From the NCBI GenBank assembly GCA_001312505.1, contig BBDW01000004.1, forward strand, positions 162,920 to 226,919: a stretch of DNA of 64,000 bases, written 5' to 3'. Both the position numbers and the translations under genes were made by a program. Within the stretch, counting starts at the first letter, position 1, and the number at the start of each line of letters is the position of its first letter. Origin of the DNA: Mediterraneibacter faecis JCM 15917 (lineage in GTDB: Bacteria; Bacillota; Clostridia; Lachnospirales; Lachnospiraceae). The notes under the pieces were generated by a model. That model did no database searches and was not told where the DNA came from. It was given only the letters and a program-made list of their open reading frames with translations. Shown here in pieces: positions 37,331 to 46,146 of this stretch.

Positions 37331-38275
37331 TTATGTGTGTTGCTGGACGGTGGCAGATGAAGTGGAAATGATATTTTCAAGGGGGGGCTGTACATGATAT
37401 CCCATCTCTTCCCATCTGGTCAGTAGTTCATCCAGGATTTCAGCATTAGTGGAAGATGTGCTGTGGAGCAGAACGATAGCTCCGGGATGAATCCTTCCGA
37501 GGAGTTTGGAGAAAGCTTCTTCTTTGGATGGCTGGTTATCCTGATACCAGTCTACATAGGCGAGACTCCAGAAGAAACTTTTGTAACCAAGTTCTTTTGC
37601 CATTTGAAGATTAGCTTCACTGTATTTTCCCTGAGGAGGCCGATAGTATTTGGTCATATTCTTTCCGGTTACGTTTTTATAGGCAGTTTCTACATAGTCC
37701 AGTTCTTTTTGGAAATCTTCTATAGAAGAAATATGGGACATGTCGGGGGGGTGATGCCAGGTATGGTTTCCCACGGTGTGTCCTTCTTTTATTATCTGTC
37801 GGATCAGTTCAGGCTCAGAGTCAATGTAGGTTCCGACAACAAAAAAAGTGGCTTTTACCTGATGTTTTTTCAGTGCATCAAGGATGGCAGATGTATTTCC
37901 GTTTTCGTAACCGGCATCAAAAGTAAGATACAGAACTTTTTCAGACGTATCCTGTGCGTAATAAGCATCCATAGATGCAAGTTCCTGGATCGAAGCATTT
38001 CCAACAGGAGTTTTGCCTTCTTCCTGAAAACTTAACCCCCCCCAGTTTCCTTCTGAAGAAAGTGTGAGATCAGGAAGGGCACAGGAAATCGTCCGGGGAA
38101 TAGAAGTCACGGAGTTCTGGTTGACAGGAGAGGGGCGAGCCGAAGTTGACTCATTAGAAAAAGCGAAAATCTGTTCTTTAAGAAATCCAGCTCCAATACC
38201 TGAAAAATAAGAGAAGATAAGAAATAAAATACAATATTTTTTGATTTCAAAGGGTGTATGGGAAAATGGATACAT
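37331..38275 (-). CDS. Polysaccharide deacetylase (PdaA-like)
   Basis: A 314-residue exported or membrane-anchored enzyme: a hydrophobic N-terminal segment (YCILFLIFSYFSGIGAGFL, about residues 13-31), a low-complexity linker, then a NodB-homology domain with TFDAGYENG, the metal-binding HTWHHPDMSH, RPPQG and LLHS motifs. It resembles PdaA, which deacetylates muramic acid residues in spore cortex peptidoglycan. Three runs (37381-37387, 37745-37751, 38036-38043) each add one Pro or Gly, including a second Pro in HHPDM. Converges with araB almost end to end. Confidence 0.92.
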   Translation of the reverse strand: MYPFSHTPFEIKKYCILFLIFSYFSGIGAGFLKEQIFAFSNESTSARPSPVNQNSVTSIPRTISCALPDLTLSSEGNWGGLSFQEEGKTPVGNASIQELASMDAYYAQDTSEKVLYLTFDAGYENGNTSAILDALKKHQVKATFFVVGTYIDSEPELIRQIIKEGHTVGNHTWHHPPDMSHISSIEDFQKELDYVETAYKNVTGKNMTKYYRPPQGKYSEANLQMAKELGYKSFFWSLAYVDWYQDNQPSKEEAFSKLLGRIHPGAIVLLHSTSSTNAEILDELLTRWEEMGYHVQPPLENIISTSSATVQQHT

Positions 38276-38354
38276 TTCCGGGAAAGAGAGAGTTTCATTC
38301 GTTCACCTCGGAAAATCGTTAATAGAATATATGAAATTGTATTTCTTTTTATAC

Positions 38355-38383
38355 TTGTTGAGCAGGCAAAGGAATGATATACT
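38355..38383 (+). promoter_or_regulatory. Promoter of the PanT-like ECF gene
   Basis: TTGTTG, 17-base spacer, TATACT, 60 bases before the start. Confidence 0.6.
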
Positions 38384-38442
38384 AATCCGGTAATTGTATT
38401 GTATCCCGCAAGTTGGGAATGATAACAAGGAGGAATTGAATA

Positions 38443-39105
38443 ATGAAAACAAAGAAACATGACACTCGTTGGATGGTTAGTGTTGCACTTATGGCAGCGA
38501 TCGTGATCGTACTGGCCAATACACCGCTTGGTATGATCCAGCTCCCTATCATTAAGGCAACAACAGTTCATATTCCGGTGATCCTCGGAGCAATTCTGTT
38601 AGGACCTGGTGCAGGAGCAATTCTTGGAGCAGTTTTTGGTATATGCTCTCTGGTCAGTAATACAATGGCTCCGACACTCTTATCCTTTGCATTTTCACCA
38701 TTTTTAAGTACAACCGGAATTCCTGGGGGGGCGTTGAAGGCAATCTGGATATCTGTTGGATGCAGAATTCTGATCGGTGTGGTAGCAGGATGGCTGTGGG
38801 TACTTTTTACAAAGATTAAACTGAATCAGTTTATTGCACTTCCGATTGTGGGATTTGTTGGTTCAATGGTGAATACTGTCACTGTAATGGGAAGTATTTA
38901 TTTCCTGTTTGCACAGCAGTATGCCGAGGCAAAAGAAGTTGCACTTACAGCAGTCTTCGGTCTGGTGATGGGAACTGTGACAGCATCTGGTATTCCGGAA
39001 GCAATCGCAGCAGCAATTCTCGTTCTTGCACTTGGAAAAGTACTTGTTGTAGTTTTCCGCAAGATGAACCTTGGGGGGGCTGTGAATGTGGAATCTGCAA
39101 AATAA
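38443..39105 (+). CDS. ECF transporter S component, PanT-like
   Basis: A 220-residue integral membrane protein with about six helices. WMVSVALMAAIVIVLANTPLG, ATTVHIPVILGAILLGPGAGAILGAVFG and the C-terminal ASGIPEAIAAAILVLALGKVL match the vitamin-type S components that carry pantothenate or a related compound with the shared ECF module. AGGAGG precedes the ATG. G7 at 38725-38731 and 39073-39079 each add a Gly. The substrate is inferred from resemblance only. Two BMC shell genes follow from their own promoter. Confidence 0.8.
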   Translation: MKTKKHDTRWMVSVALMAAIVIVLANTPLGMIQLPIIKATTVHIPVILGAILLGPGAGAILGAVFGICSLVSNTMAPTLLSFAFSPFLSTTGIPGGALKAIWISVGCRILIGVVAGWLWVLFTKIKLNQFIALPIVGFVGSMVNTVTVMGSIYFLFAQQYAEAKEVALTAVFGLVMGTVTASGIPEAIAAAILVLALGKVLVVVFRKMNLGGAVNVESAK

Positions 39106-39266
39106 CAGACGAATTTAAAAATAGAAGAAAGTAATGAATCATGAAGAAGTTAAATGAATGTGGAATTAAGGCTGTTATCAGCTTATAAAGTTACAAAATA
39201 GTAACAAAACCACAAGAAAGCAACTTCTTCATGTTGTTTTTTGATGAATTTTAATTGCTGTTGTAG

Positions 39267-39295
39267 TTGATTAAGTGTCAGGTGTGTATTATAAT
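39267..39295 (+). promoter_or_regulatory. Promoter of the BMC shell pair
   Basis: TTGATT, 17-base spacer, perfect TATAAT, 64 bases before the first shell gene. Confidence 0.7.
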
Positions 39296-39358
39296 AAAGC
39301 TATATGATATGCAAAAACTGTTGGAAGATCAGAACAGCAGAAAGAAGAGGAGAAAAAT

Positions 39359-39658
39359 ATGGCAGAGGATTACAGAAACCAGGCAATCGGCGTATTTGAA
39401 CTGGAAAGTGAGTGTATCTGTTTTGTAGCACTTGATGCGGCAGCAAAAGCAGCAGCAGTAAAGATTCAGGGTGTGGAGAGAAATCGTCTTGCGGCAGGAG
39501 CCTGCGTGAAGATGAGAGGAAGTGTCTCTGACGTGAAGGCTGCAATGGAAGCAGCACTGGATGTAGCCAGACCGTTGACGAAGATTGTTTCCCATACGGT
39601 GATTGCATCACCTTCTGAGGATACGGAAAAAGCAATTGCAATGACAATTAATAAATAG
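39359..39658 (+). CDS. BMC-domain shell protein (BMC-H type)
   Basis: A 99-residue single BMC domain: AIGVFELESECICFVALDAAAKAAAVKIQGV is the first half of the fold, VKMRGSVSDVKAAMEAAL the second, ending TVIASPSEDTEKAI. It would form a hexameric tile of a protein-shelled microcompartment. The predicted pore region (ERNRLAAGACVKM) is unlike the usual KIGSG loop and contains a cysteine. A second shell gene follows after 83 bases. No enzyme, encapsulation peptide or pentameric vertex protein is nearby. Confidence 0.85.
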   Translation: MAEDYRNQAIGVFELESECICFVALDAAAKAAAVKIQGVERNRLAAGACVKMRGSVSDVKAAMEAALDVARPLTKIVSHTVIASPSEDTEKAIAMTINK

Positions 39659-39741
39659 GTATTTGTTCAATTGTCTGTTGTACATATGAGAAGAGTATTG
39701 TTTTGTGAGGAAATCAGAGAAGGAAAAGAAAGGGAAATAAG

Positions 39742-40023
39742 ATGAAGAAATATGGAGCATATGGCCTGGTAGAGGTAAAAGGAGAATCCAATGCGGTGAT
39801 CGTAGTTGACCGCATGTTAAAGACTGCAGAAGTAGAGTATGTGACACAGGACACAAAGTGCGGTGGACATGCACTTGTTTTTGTAGGTGGCAGTGTATCA
39901 GCAGTAACAGCAGCGGTTGATGAAGTGAAAAATAATGCACCGTGTAAAGTTATACAAACTGCTGTAATCTCCAATCCGTCTCAGGAGATGGTTGACATAG
40001 TAGAAATGTTTAAGAATAGATAA
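39742..40023 (+). CDS. BMC-domain shell protein with Cys in predicted pore loop
   Basis: A 93-residue single BMC domain: YGLVEVKGESNAVIVVDRMLKTAEV, then TKCGGHALVFVGGSVSAVTAAVDEV and VISNPSQEMVDIVEMF. Where ordinary hexameric shell proteins have a GSG pore loop it has Lys39-Cys40-Gly-Gly-His. Six such cysteines would face each other across the hexamer pore. GrpU-type shell proteins of glycyl-radical microcompartments are known to bind an iron-sulfur cluster at the pore through cysteine, so this may be of that type (inference). Confidence 0.83.
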   Translation: MKKYGAYGLVEVKGESNAVIVVDRMLKTAEVEYVTQDTKCGGHALVFVGGSVSAVTAAVDEVKNNAPCKVIQTAVISNPSQEMVDIVEMFKNR

Positions 40024-40041
40024 GAGTTAGGATTAAGTAAA

Positions 40042-40833
40042 ATGGAAAGAGCAATCTTGTTTTTTGATATTGATGGAACAGTGTTGAGTGAAGTGACAAA
40101 AGAGGTACCGCAAAGTGCGATTGAGGCAATGGAAAAAGCACGAGCGGAAGGACATCTGCTGTTTATTAATACAGGCAGAACAATCTGTAGTATTCCGACA
40201 GAGGTGAGAAAATTCCAATTTGATGGGTATTTATGTGGCTGTGGGACATATCTTACAGAACATGATGAAGTTTTGCTAAAAAGCTCGATTGAGAAGCAGA
40301 GAGGTATAGAACTGCTGCGAAAAGCAAAAGAATGTAATCTTGGTGTTATTGCGGAAGGACAAGAGGATTGTTATTTTCCTGGGCACATATCACGATTTGA
40401 CAGGTTAGAATCTACAAGAAGATATTTTGCATCTAGAGGAATAGGAATCGAACAGTCTTTAGAGAGCGAAAGATTTGAATATGATAAGTTATTTGTTTAC
40501 GTAGATGATAAGAGTGATTTTGATTCTTTTCGTGAGTATCTTGGAGATGACATGGAAGCACTTGACCGTGGCGGAAAGGCCTATGAGGTAATTCAGAAGG
40601 GATTTTCTAAAGCGACAGCATGTCAGTTTATTATGGAAAGATATGACATGGATGCAAGTCGTGCGTATGTCTTCGGAGACAGCAGTAATGATCTGGCGAT
40701 GTTTGAATATGCGGAGCATGCGATTGCGATGGGCAGACATGATTCGGTATTGGATTCATATGCTGAGTTTGTTACAAAGACAGTGGAAAATGATGGAATT
40801 GCATATGCCATGAAGCATTATGGATTAATTTAA
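40042..40833 (+). CDS. Cof-type HAD hydrolase
   Basis: A 263-residue haloacid dehalogenase-fold phosphatase. Motif I is FFDIDGT (Asp9 and Asp11), motif II NTGRT, motif III a Lys in GFSKATA, and motif IV FGDSSNDLAMF. A C2-type cap lies in the middle. Such enzymes dephosphorylate sugar phosphates, FMN or other small phosphates; specificity is not readable. It starts 18 bases after the BMC gene, so it is probably in the same transcript. Confidence 0.92.
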   Translation: MERAILFFDIDGTVLSEVTKEVPQSAIEAMEKARAEGHLLFINTGRTICSIPTEVRKFQFDGYLCGCGTYLTEHDEVLLKSSIEKQRGIELLRKAKECNLGVIAEGQEDCYFPGHISRFDRLESTRRYFASRGIGIEQSLESERFEYDKLFVYVDDKSDFDSFREYLGDDMEALDRGGKAYEVIQKGFSKATACQFIMERYDMDASRAYVFGDSSNDLAMFEYAEHAIAMGRHDSVLDSYAEFVTKTVENDGIAYAMKHYGLI

Positions 40834-40845
40834 CAGAAAATAGAA

Positions 40846-40890
40846 AACAGGATCTGTCAGTAAAGATAAAACTGGCGGATCCTGTTTTTT
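40846..40890 (+). terminator. Terminator after the HAD gene
   Basis: AACAGGATC.G.CAG pairs with CTG.C.GATCCTGTT across a short loop and runs into TTTTTT. Confidence 0.85.
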
Positions 40891-40892
40891 AT

Positions 40893-41024
40893 ATATTAGG
40901 AAAGTCCTTTTCTAATATATAAAAAACGCTCCGCTCAGGATGCGCACTGCGGCGTACAAGGTAGGTGTCGTAAGCGACCGCCGCAGGCGCAAGAATGTGC
41001 CAAGGCACATTCTTTGTTCATAAA
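40893..41024. repeat. Palindrome-rich intergenic element
   Basis: Three stems in a row: ATATATTAG/CTAATATAT (40893-40921), TGCGGCG/CGCCGCA with an inner GTCG/CGAC (about 40947-40986) and AGAATGTGCC/GGCACATTCT (40993-41014). GC content is clearly above the surroundings. It lies between convergent genes and could act as a terminator for aroB or be a REP-like repeat. No second copy was noticed here. Confidence 0.6.
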
Positions 41025-41033
41025 GTATTTCTG

Positions 41034-42095
41034 TTATACAATACCGGCACCGTCAAAGAAGCTGACATCTGTTGGATATACATAGCTGTCTCCAATGTCA
41101 TGAAGAAGTACAACATTCAAGTGATTATTCAGGTTCTTTTTATCCAAAGAAATTGCATCAGTCAGTACATCAATCGGTAAATTAGAGTTGTCCGGAAGTT
41201 TATAAATCTCCAATGCCTTTTTGATCTGTTCTGCGCATCCGGATGTGGTTAATCCTTTCTCTTCTGCAATCTTTGTAATCTGATACATACCAATTCCAAC
41301 AGCCTCTCCATGGCTTTCGCGCTCATAATTGAAGTGCTGTTCAATCGTGTGCGCAAGTGTGTGTCCAAAGTTCAGAAGAATACGTTCTCCAAGGTCAAAC
41401 TGATCGGCTTCGACAACGATTCTTTTGATATCAACGCAGCGTGCAATAATCTGTGTCAGCTTCGGCTTTAAATCATCGAAGGAAGTATGTTTACATAAAA
41501 GCTCAAAAAGCTCTTTGTCTTTGATGCATCCATATTTGATCACTTCGCCCATTCCATCACTGATGAAATGATCTGGCAATGTATTTAGCACATCTGGGTC
41601 AATGATGACTGCCTTTGGGTGATAAAATGCACCAACAAGATTTTTTCCCTGTGAAAGATCTACCGCAACTTTTCCACCAACGGAAGAATCGACTTGCGCA
41701 AGAAGTGAGGTTGGAATCTGTACAAATTTGATTCCACGCAGATAACTGCTGGCAGCAAATCCGGCAAGATCACCGATCACACCGCCACCAAGTGCAATGA
41801 GCAGGTCACTTCGTGTTAGTTTTGCATTTATTAATGCTTCATAGATCTTAGGCAGAGACTGGAAACTCTTAGTAGGTTCGCCGTGAGGCAGAACAAAAGA
41901 GTAGCATTCAAACCCTGAGTCAGACAATGCTTTTGTGATAATTTCTCCATAGAGAGGAAAAACATTGTCATCTGAAACGATCATGATTTTTTTTCCGGAG
42001 AACACTTCGCTTACAAGTTCTCCGGTTTTTGCAAGGATTCCATTTTCAATATGGATCGGATAAGAATTCGGTCCAAGATCAACTGTTAATTTCAT
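41034..42095 (-). CDS. aroB: 3-Dehydroquinate synthase
   Basis: A 353-residue NAD- and zinc-dependent enzyme, second step of the shikimate pathway. IVSDDNVFPLYG, LIALGGGVIGDLAGFAASSYLRG and QIPTSLLAQVDSSVGGK are the NAD/substrate motifs; zinc ligands lie in the GFGH-like LNFGHTLAHTIE and HGEAVGIGM segments. It follows aroF by 10 bases in the same direction, so the first two steps of aromatic amino acid synthesis are co-expressed. Confidence 0.97.
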   Translation of the reverse strand: MKLTVDLGPNSYPIHIENGILAKTGELVSEVFSGKKIMIVSDDNVFPLYGEIITKALSDSGFECYSFVLPHGEPTKSFQSLPKIYEALINAKLTRSDLLIALGGGVIGDLAGFAASSYLRGIKFVQIPTSLLAQVDSSVGGKVAVDLSQGKNLVGAFYHPKAVIIDPDVLNTLPDHFISDGMGEVIKYGCIKDKELFELLCKHTSFDDLKPKLTQIIARCVDIKRIVVEADQFDLGERILLNFGHTLAHTIEQHFNYERESHGEAVGIGMYQITKIAEEKGLTTSGCAEQIKKALEIYKLPDNSNLPIDVLTDAISLDKKNLNNHLNVVLLHDIGDSYVYPTDVSFFDGAGIV

Positions 42096-42105
42096 GACGA
42101 TCTCC

Positions 42106-43118
42106 TTAGAATTTTTTACCGACTACTTCGGCAATTTGACGAACTTGCTGAAGCAGAACATCATATTTCTCAGGTTTCAAAGATTGGGCTCCGTCACAAA
42201 GGGCAGCTTCCGGATTGTTGTGAACTTCAATCATAAGTCCGTCAGCACCTGCAGCAACTGCAGCCTTTGCCATAGGCTCAACAAGCCACCATTTTCCGCC
42301 GGCATGACTTGGGTCAATAACAATTGGAAGATGTGTCTTGCTGCGAAGAACAGGGATACACTGAAGATCCAAAGTGTTTCTTGTAAAAGTCTCAAAAGTA
42401 CGGATACCACGTTCACAGAGAATAACATTTTCATTACCGGATGCCATGATATACTCAGCGGACATGATCCATTCTTCGTATGTGGCATTCAGTCCTCTCT
42501 TTAACAGGATTGGGCGATCAACTTGTCCTAATTCTTTGAGAAGATCAAAGTTCTGCATGTTGCGGGCACCAATCTGGATCAGGTCAACCTTCTCGTTGAA
42601 TACATCCAGATACTTGGAAGACATGAGTTCTGTGACAATAGGAAGTCCGACTTCTTCTCTGACTGCACAGAGAATATCAAGTCCCTCAAGTCCGAGTCCC
42701 TGGAAAGCGTAAGGACTTGTTCTTGCTTGAATGCGCCGCCGCGGAGAAGATTTGCTCCGGATGTTTTTGCTTTTTGAGCAATCTCAAGAACCTGCTCATA
42801 GGATTCTACAGAACAAGGTCCTGCAATCAGTCCTAAATGTTCACCGCCGATCTTAACACCGGAAACATCAATAATAGAGTCTTCCGGATGAAATGCGCGA
42901 TTTGCAAGCTTATAAGGCTCCTGTACATGCATAACTTTGTCAACACATGTGTCAATTTCAAATTGTCTTGGATCGATCAGTGTTGTATCTCCGATACATC
43001 CGATGATCGTCATTCCGGTTCCCTGAACCAGATGAGTGTCAAGTCCGCGCTTTTTTACAAGATTTTCGACACGGTGTATATTTTCCTCAGAAGTATGAGG
43101 TTTCAAAACAATAATCAT
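42106..43118 (-). CDS. aroF: 3-Deoxy-7-phosphoheptulonate synthase (DAHP synthase)
   Basis: About 337 residues. First step of the shikimate pathway from PEP and erythrose-4-phosphate. An N-terminal ferredoxin-like regulatory domain (MIIVLKPHTSEENIHRVENL) precedes the barrel (LIAGPCSVES, LLRGGAFKPRTSPYAFQG, LIQIGARNMQNF, LCERGIRTFE, PVIVDPSHAGGKW-type). This is the AroA-beta type of Bacillus/Thermotoga. The frame breaks at 42725 (one G written on plus, two needed), right in the GAFKPRTSP motif; adding it joins the halves. Confidence 0.94.
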
Positions 43119-43184
43119 TTTTTATCATCCTCCTTAATATTCGTACTGTAAAATTTTAGTTGTTTAAAGTGCGAAAACATATGT

Positions 43185-43213
43185 ATCATAAAACATATAC
43201 AATTAGATGTCAA
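43185..43213 (-). promoter_or_regulatory. Promoter of aroF-aroB
   Basis: On the minus strand perfect TTGACA, 17-base spacer, TATGAT, 67 bases before the aroF start. Confidence 0.78.
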
Positions 43214-43262
43214 TGTCTTTTGGATTATTTGAAGAAATATATCAAAAAAACATGCAAAATAG

Positions 43263-43316
43263 TGTGATTATTTCATGAATAATCACATTGACGGATAGAG
43301 TGCGCAGTGCTAATCT
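43263..43316 (+). promoter_or_regulatory. Palindrome plus promoter upstream of lrgAB
   Basis: A perfect 10-base inverted repeat TGTGATTATT / AATAATCACA with five bases between (43263-43287) directly abuts TTGACG, 17-base spacer, TAATCT (43288-43316). The layout suggests an operator just upstream of the lrgAB promoter. The remaining bases to the lrgA start contain two more TTGACA hexamers without good -10 partners. Confidence 0.55.
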
Positions 43317-43432
43317 AAAAAGCGTGTCATGTGAAAAGAGAGTTCTCCAGGCATGAGATTGACAGAAACTGACGAAAGAATTGTTTCTGGAACTTGACAT
43401 GTAGGCTTACATATTAAAAAGAGGTAAAACAA

Positions 43433-43804
43433 ATGAAGATTTTAAAACAGTTTGGTGTGATATTCGGTGTTTGCTGGGTCAGTCTTGTAATCGAACATTA
43501 TCTGCCGTTTTCTTTTCCGGCGAGTGTGATCGGTATGATTTTATTGTTGATCTGTCTGCTGACCGGGTTCTTAAAGATTGAGCATGTGCAGGAAAAAGCA
43601 GATTTTTTATTAGGAAATATGGCATTCTTTTTTGTACCGGCAGGAGTAAGTATCATTAATTATTTTGACATTTTAAAAAGTACAGTGCTTCAGCTTCTTG
43701 TAATCTGTGTTGTATCCACGATTGTAACATTTGCTGTGACAGCGTATGTAGTTACGCTGACAGTGAAATTGATGGAGAAGAAAAAGGGAGGAAGGAAAGC
43801 ATGA
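43433..43804 (+). CDS. lrgA: CidA/LrgA family holin-like membrane protein
   Basis: A 123-residue protein with four predicted membrane helices (FGVIFGVCWVSLVIEHYLP, ASVIGMILLLICLLTGFL, LLGNMAFFFVPAGVSIINYF, LLVICVVSTIVTFAVTAYVV) and a basic tail. The PFSFPASVIGMILLL and FFVPAGVSII motifs are those of LrgA/CidA, which affect murein hydrolase activity and, in newer work, pyruvate uptake. Its stop overlaps lrgB by four bases, so the pair is translationally coupled. Confidence 0.92.
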   Translation: MKILKQFGVIFGVCWVSLVIEHYLPFSFPASVIGMILLLICLLTGFLKIEHVQEKADFLLGNMAFFFVPAGVSIINYFDILKSTVLQLLVICVVSTIVTFAVTAYVVTLTVKLMEKKKGGRKA

Positions 43805-44481
43805 AAGAATTAATGACATCTCCTTATTTTGGAGTAGGGTTGAGTGTAGTAGCATTCTGGATAGGAGAAAAGCTGCATAATAAATTAAAGACACCGATCT
43901 GTAATCCACTGATCGTTGCGATTGTATTGATTGTAGGAGTCCTTTTGATTTTTGATATTCCATATGATAGCTATGATGTGGGCGGGGCTTTAATCAATAT
44001 GTTCCTTGCTCCGGCAACAGCATGTCTTGCGGTTGCAATTTATACAAAAATTGATGTTTTGAAGAAATACTGGCTTCCAATTGTAGTTGGATGTACTGCA
44101 GGGTCAGCAGCATCTATGGCAAGCGTGTTTGGAATGTGCAAATTATTTGGACTGGATCAGAGCATGACAGTTTCACTGATTCCTAAGTCAGTGACAACAC
44201 CTATCGCAGTGAGTATTTCTGAGCCGGCAGGTGGTGTAGTGCCGATTACGGTGGTTGCTGTTATTTTCACGGGGATCCTTGGAAGTATTCTGGCTCCGAC
44301 GCTGATCAAAATATTCCATGTGAAGGATTCTGTGGCAGCAGGACTTGCGATCGGTGCATGTAGTCATGCGGTCGGAACATCAAAGGCAATTGAAATTGGT
44401 GAGATCGAGGGTGCAATGAGCGGTCTTGCAATCGGAATCTGTGGAATTATTACAGTGCTGTTTTCAATGCTTATTATGTAG
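43801..44481 (+). CDS. lrgB: LrgB family membrane protein
   Basis: A 226-residue multi-pass membrane protein, partner of LrgA. IYTKIDVLKKYWLPIVVGCTAGS, SLIPKSVTTPIAVSISEPAGG and CSHAVGTSKAIEIGEIEGAMSGLA are LrgB/YohK hallmarks. Full length. Runs of four G here (43984-43987, 44272-44275) are normal in length, unlike many others in the window. Confidence 0.93.
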   Translation: MKELMTSPYFGVGLSVVAFWIGEKLHNKLKTPICNPLIVAIVLIVGVLLIFDIPYDSYDVGGALINMFLAPATACLAVAIYTKIDVLKKYWLPIVVGCTAGSAASMASVFGMCKLFGLDQSMTVSLIPKSVTTPIAVSISEPAGGVVPITVVAVIFTGILGSILAPTLIKIFHVKDSVAAGLAIGACSHAVGTSKAIEIGEIEGAMSGLAIGICGIITVLFSMLIM

Positions 44482-44499
44482 GCGAATTTAATAATCATG

Positions 44500-44565
44500 A
44501 AAAGAATCGATTTCATCAGGATTTTCGTATAGAAACATTGCCTGAAAGAAATCGGTTCTTTTTTT
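44500..44565 (+). terminator. Terminator after lrgAB
   Basis: AAAGAATCGATTTC..TCAGG pairs with CCTGA..GAAATCGGTTCTTT, followed by a run of T. Confidence 0.75.
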
Positions 44566-44594
44566 GAAAAAAATAAGGATTTCACGCTTCGGTC

Positions 44595-44623
44595 ATGACA
44601 AATGTGGAAACTTATGTTATACT
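44595..44623 (+). promoter_or_regulatory. Promoter of the pyrH operon
   Basis: ATGACA, 17-base spacer, TATACT, about 95 bases before pyrH. Confidence 0.65.
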
Positions 44624-44718
44624 CTAAGTTAGGTTAGTGCCATTATACTTTGAATTATGGTTTGTGTGAAAAAGACAGAACAGGCACTGAAAGATAGAAT
44701 TTAAAGGAGCTATACGGT

Positions 44719-45414
44719 ATGAAAAGAGTATTGTTAAAGCTGAGCGGAGAAGCTCTTGCAGGCGAGAAGAAGACTGGATTTGATGAGGCAACTTGTATCG
44801 GAGTTGCGAAGCAGGTAAAACAGCTTGTAGATGAAGGTGTGCAGGTAGCAATCGTAACAGGAGGAGGAAACTTCTGGAGAGGAAGAACAAGTGAGACAAT
44901 TGACCGTACAAAAGCAGATCAGATCGGTATGCTTGCAACAGTTATGAACTGTATCTATGTGTCAGATATTTTCCGTCATGTAGGAATGAAGACAGAAGTA
45001 TTCACACCTTTTGTATGCGGAGCATTTACATCTCTGTTCTCAAAGGATGCGGCAGTTGCAGCACTGGAAGAAGGTAAGGTGATCTTTTTCGCAGGTGGAA
45101 CAGGACATCCATATTTCTCAACAGATACAGGTGCAGTTCTCCGTGCAATCGAGATTGAGGCAGATGCAATGCTTCTTGCAAAGGCAATTGACGGTATCTA
45201 TGACAGTGATCCGAAGGTGAATCCGGCAGCAGTGAAGTATGATGAAATTTCTATTCAAGAAGTGATCGATCAGAAACTCGCAGCAGTTGATCTGACAGCA
45301 TCCATTCTCTGTCTTGAGAATAAGATGCCGATGCTTGTATTCGGACTTAATGAAGAGAATAGTATTGTAAATACAATGCAGGGAAAATTCACAGGAACAA
45401 AAGTTACTGTATAA
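44719..45414 (+). CDS. pyrH: Uridylate kinase
   Basis: A 231-residue hexameric UMP kinase of the amino acid kinase fold. VLLKLSGEALAG, VTGGGNFWRGR, GGTGHPYFSTDTGA and AKAIDGIYDSDP are the phosphate- and UMP-binding motifs. AAAGGAG precedes the ATG. It leads the widespread pyrH-frr-uppS-cdsA-dxr-rseP order, linking nucleotide supply, ribosome recycling and envelope lipid synthesis. Confidence 0.98.
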   Translation: MKRVLLKLSGEALAGEKKTGFDEATCIGVAKQVKQLVDEGVQVAIVTGGGNFWRGRTSETIDRTKADQIGMLATVMNCIYVSDIFRHVGMKTEVFTPFVCGAFTSLFSKDAAVAALEEGKVIFFAGGTGHPYFSTDTGAVLRAIEIEADAMLLAKAIDGIYDSDPKVNPAAVKYDEISIQEVIDQKLAAVDLTASILCLENKMPMLVFGLNEENSIVNTMQGKFTGTKVTV

Positions 45415-45443
45415 ACTATTTTAAATAGCGGAGGAATTACAGC

Positions 45444-45995
45444 ATGAATGAAAAAAACAAAATCTATGATGATAAGATGACAAAGACAATTAACAATCTG
45501 GATGGAGAACTTGCTACAATCCGTGCAGGGCGTGCAAACCCACATGTACTGGATAAGCTGGCAGTTGATTACTACGGAACACCAACACCGATCCAGCAGG
45601 TAGCGAATGTATCTGTACCGGAAGCACGTATGATCCAGATCCAGCCATGGGAGAAGAGCATGCTCAAGGCAATTGAGAAAGCAATTCTTACATCTGATAT
45701 CGGAATCAACCCGACAAATGATGGAACATCTATCCGTCTAGTATTCCCAGAACTGACAGAGGACCGCAGAAAAGAACTTGCGAAAGATGTTAAGAAAAAA
45801 GGTGAGGAAGCGAAAGTTGCTGTACGTAATGTCCGTCGTGATGGAAATGTTGCTTTCAAGAAACTGAAAGGAACGGAAATTTCTGAAGATGAGATCAAAG
45901 ATCTTGAAGATGAACTTCAGAAGATCACAGACAAGTATGTTGCTAAGATTGACAAGATGGTAGAGGCGAAGTCCAAGGAAATCATGACAGTCTAA
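45444..45995 (+). CDS. frr: Ribosome recycling factor
   Basis: A 183-residue tRNA-shaped factor that, with EF-G, splits the post-termination ribosome. LATIRAGRANPHVLDKLAVDYYG and the QPWEKSMLKAIEKAI, NDGTSIRLVFPELTEDRRKEL segments are highly conserved. GGAGG precedes the ATG. Full length. Confidence 0.98.
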   Translation: MNEKNKIYDDKMTKTINNLDGELATIRAGRANPHVLDKLAVDYYGTPTPIQQVANVSVPEARMIQIQPWEKSMLKAIEKAILTSDIGINPTNDGTSIRLVFPELTEDRRKELAKDVKKKGEEAKVAVRNVRRDGNVAFKKLKGTEISEDEIKDLEDELQKITDKYVAKIDKMVEAKSKEIMTV

Positions 45996-46082
45996 ATCGA
46001 AAAACAGCAGAGCTGAATTGTCAGATTGTAATGTGGAAAAACTGTTTACAGATTATTTGTACGCAGATAAGTTTTTAAGAAC

Positions 46083-46116
46083 ATGGAGGCTTATTTAAGG
46101 CCTCCATTTCTTCTTT
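46083..46116 (+). terminator. Hairpin between frr and uppS
   Basis: ATGGAGGC pairs with GCCTCCAT over a short loop, followed by TTCTTCTTT. Possibly a partial terminator inside the operon. Confidence 0.65.
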
Positions 46117-46146
46117 AAAGAAAGTTGCGACAGAGAGGATAAGAAA

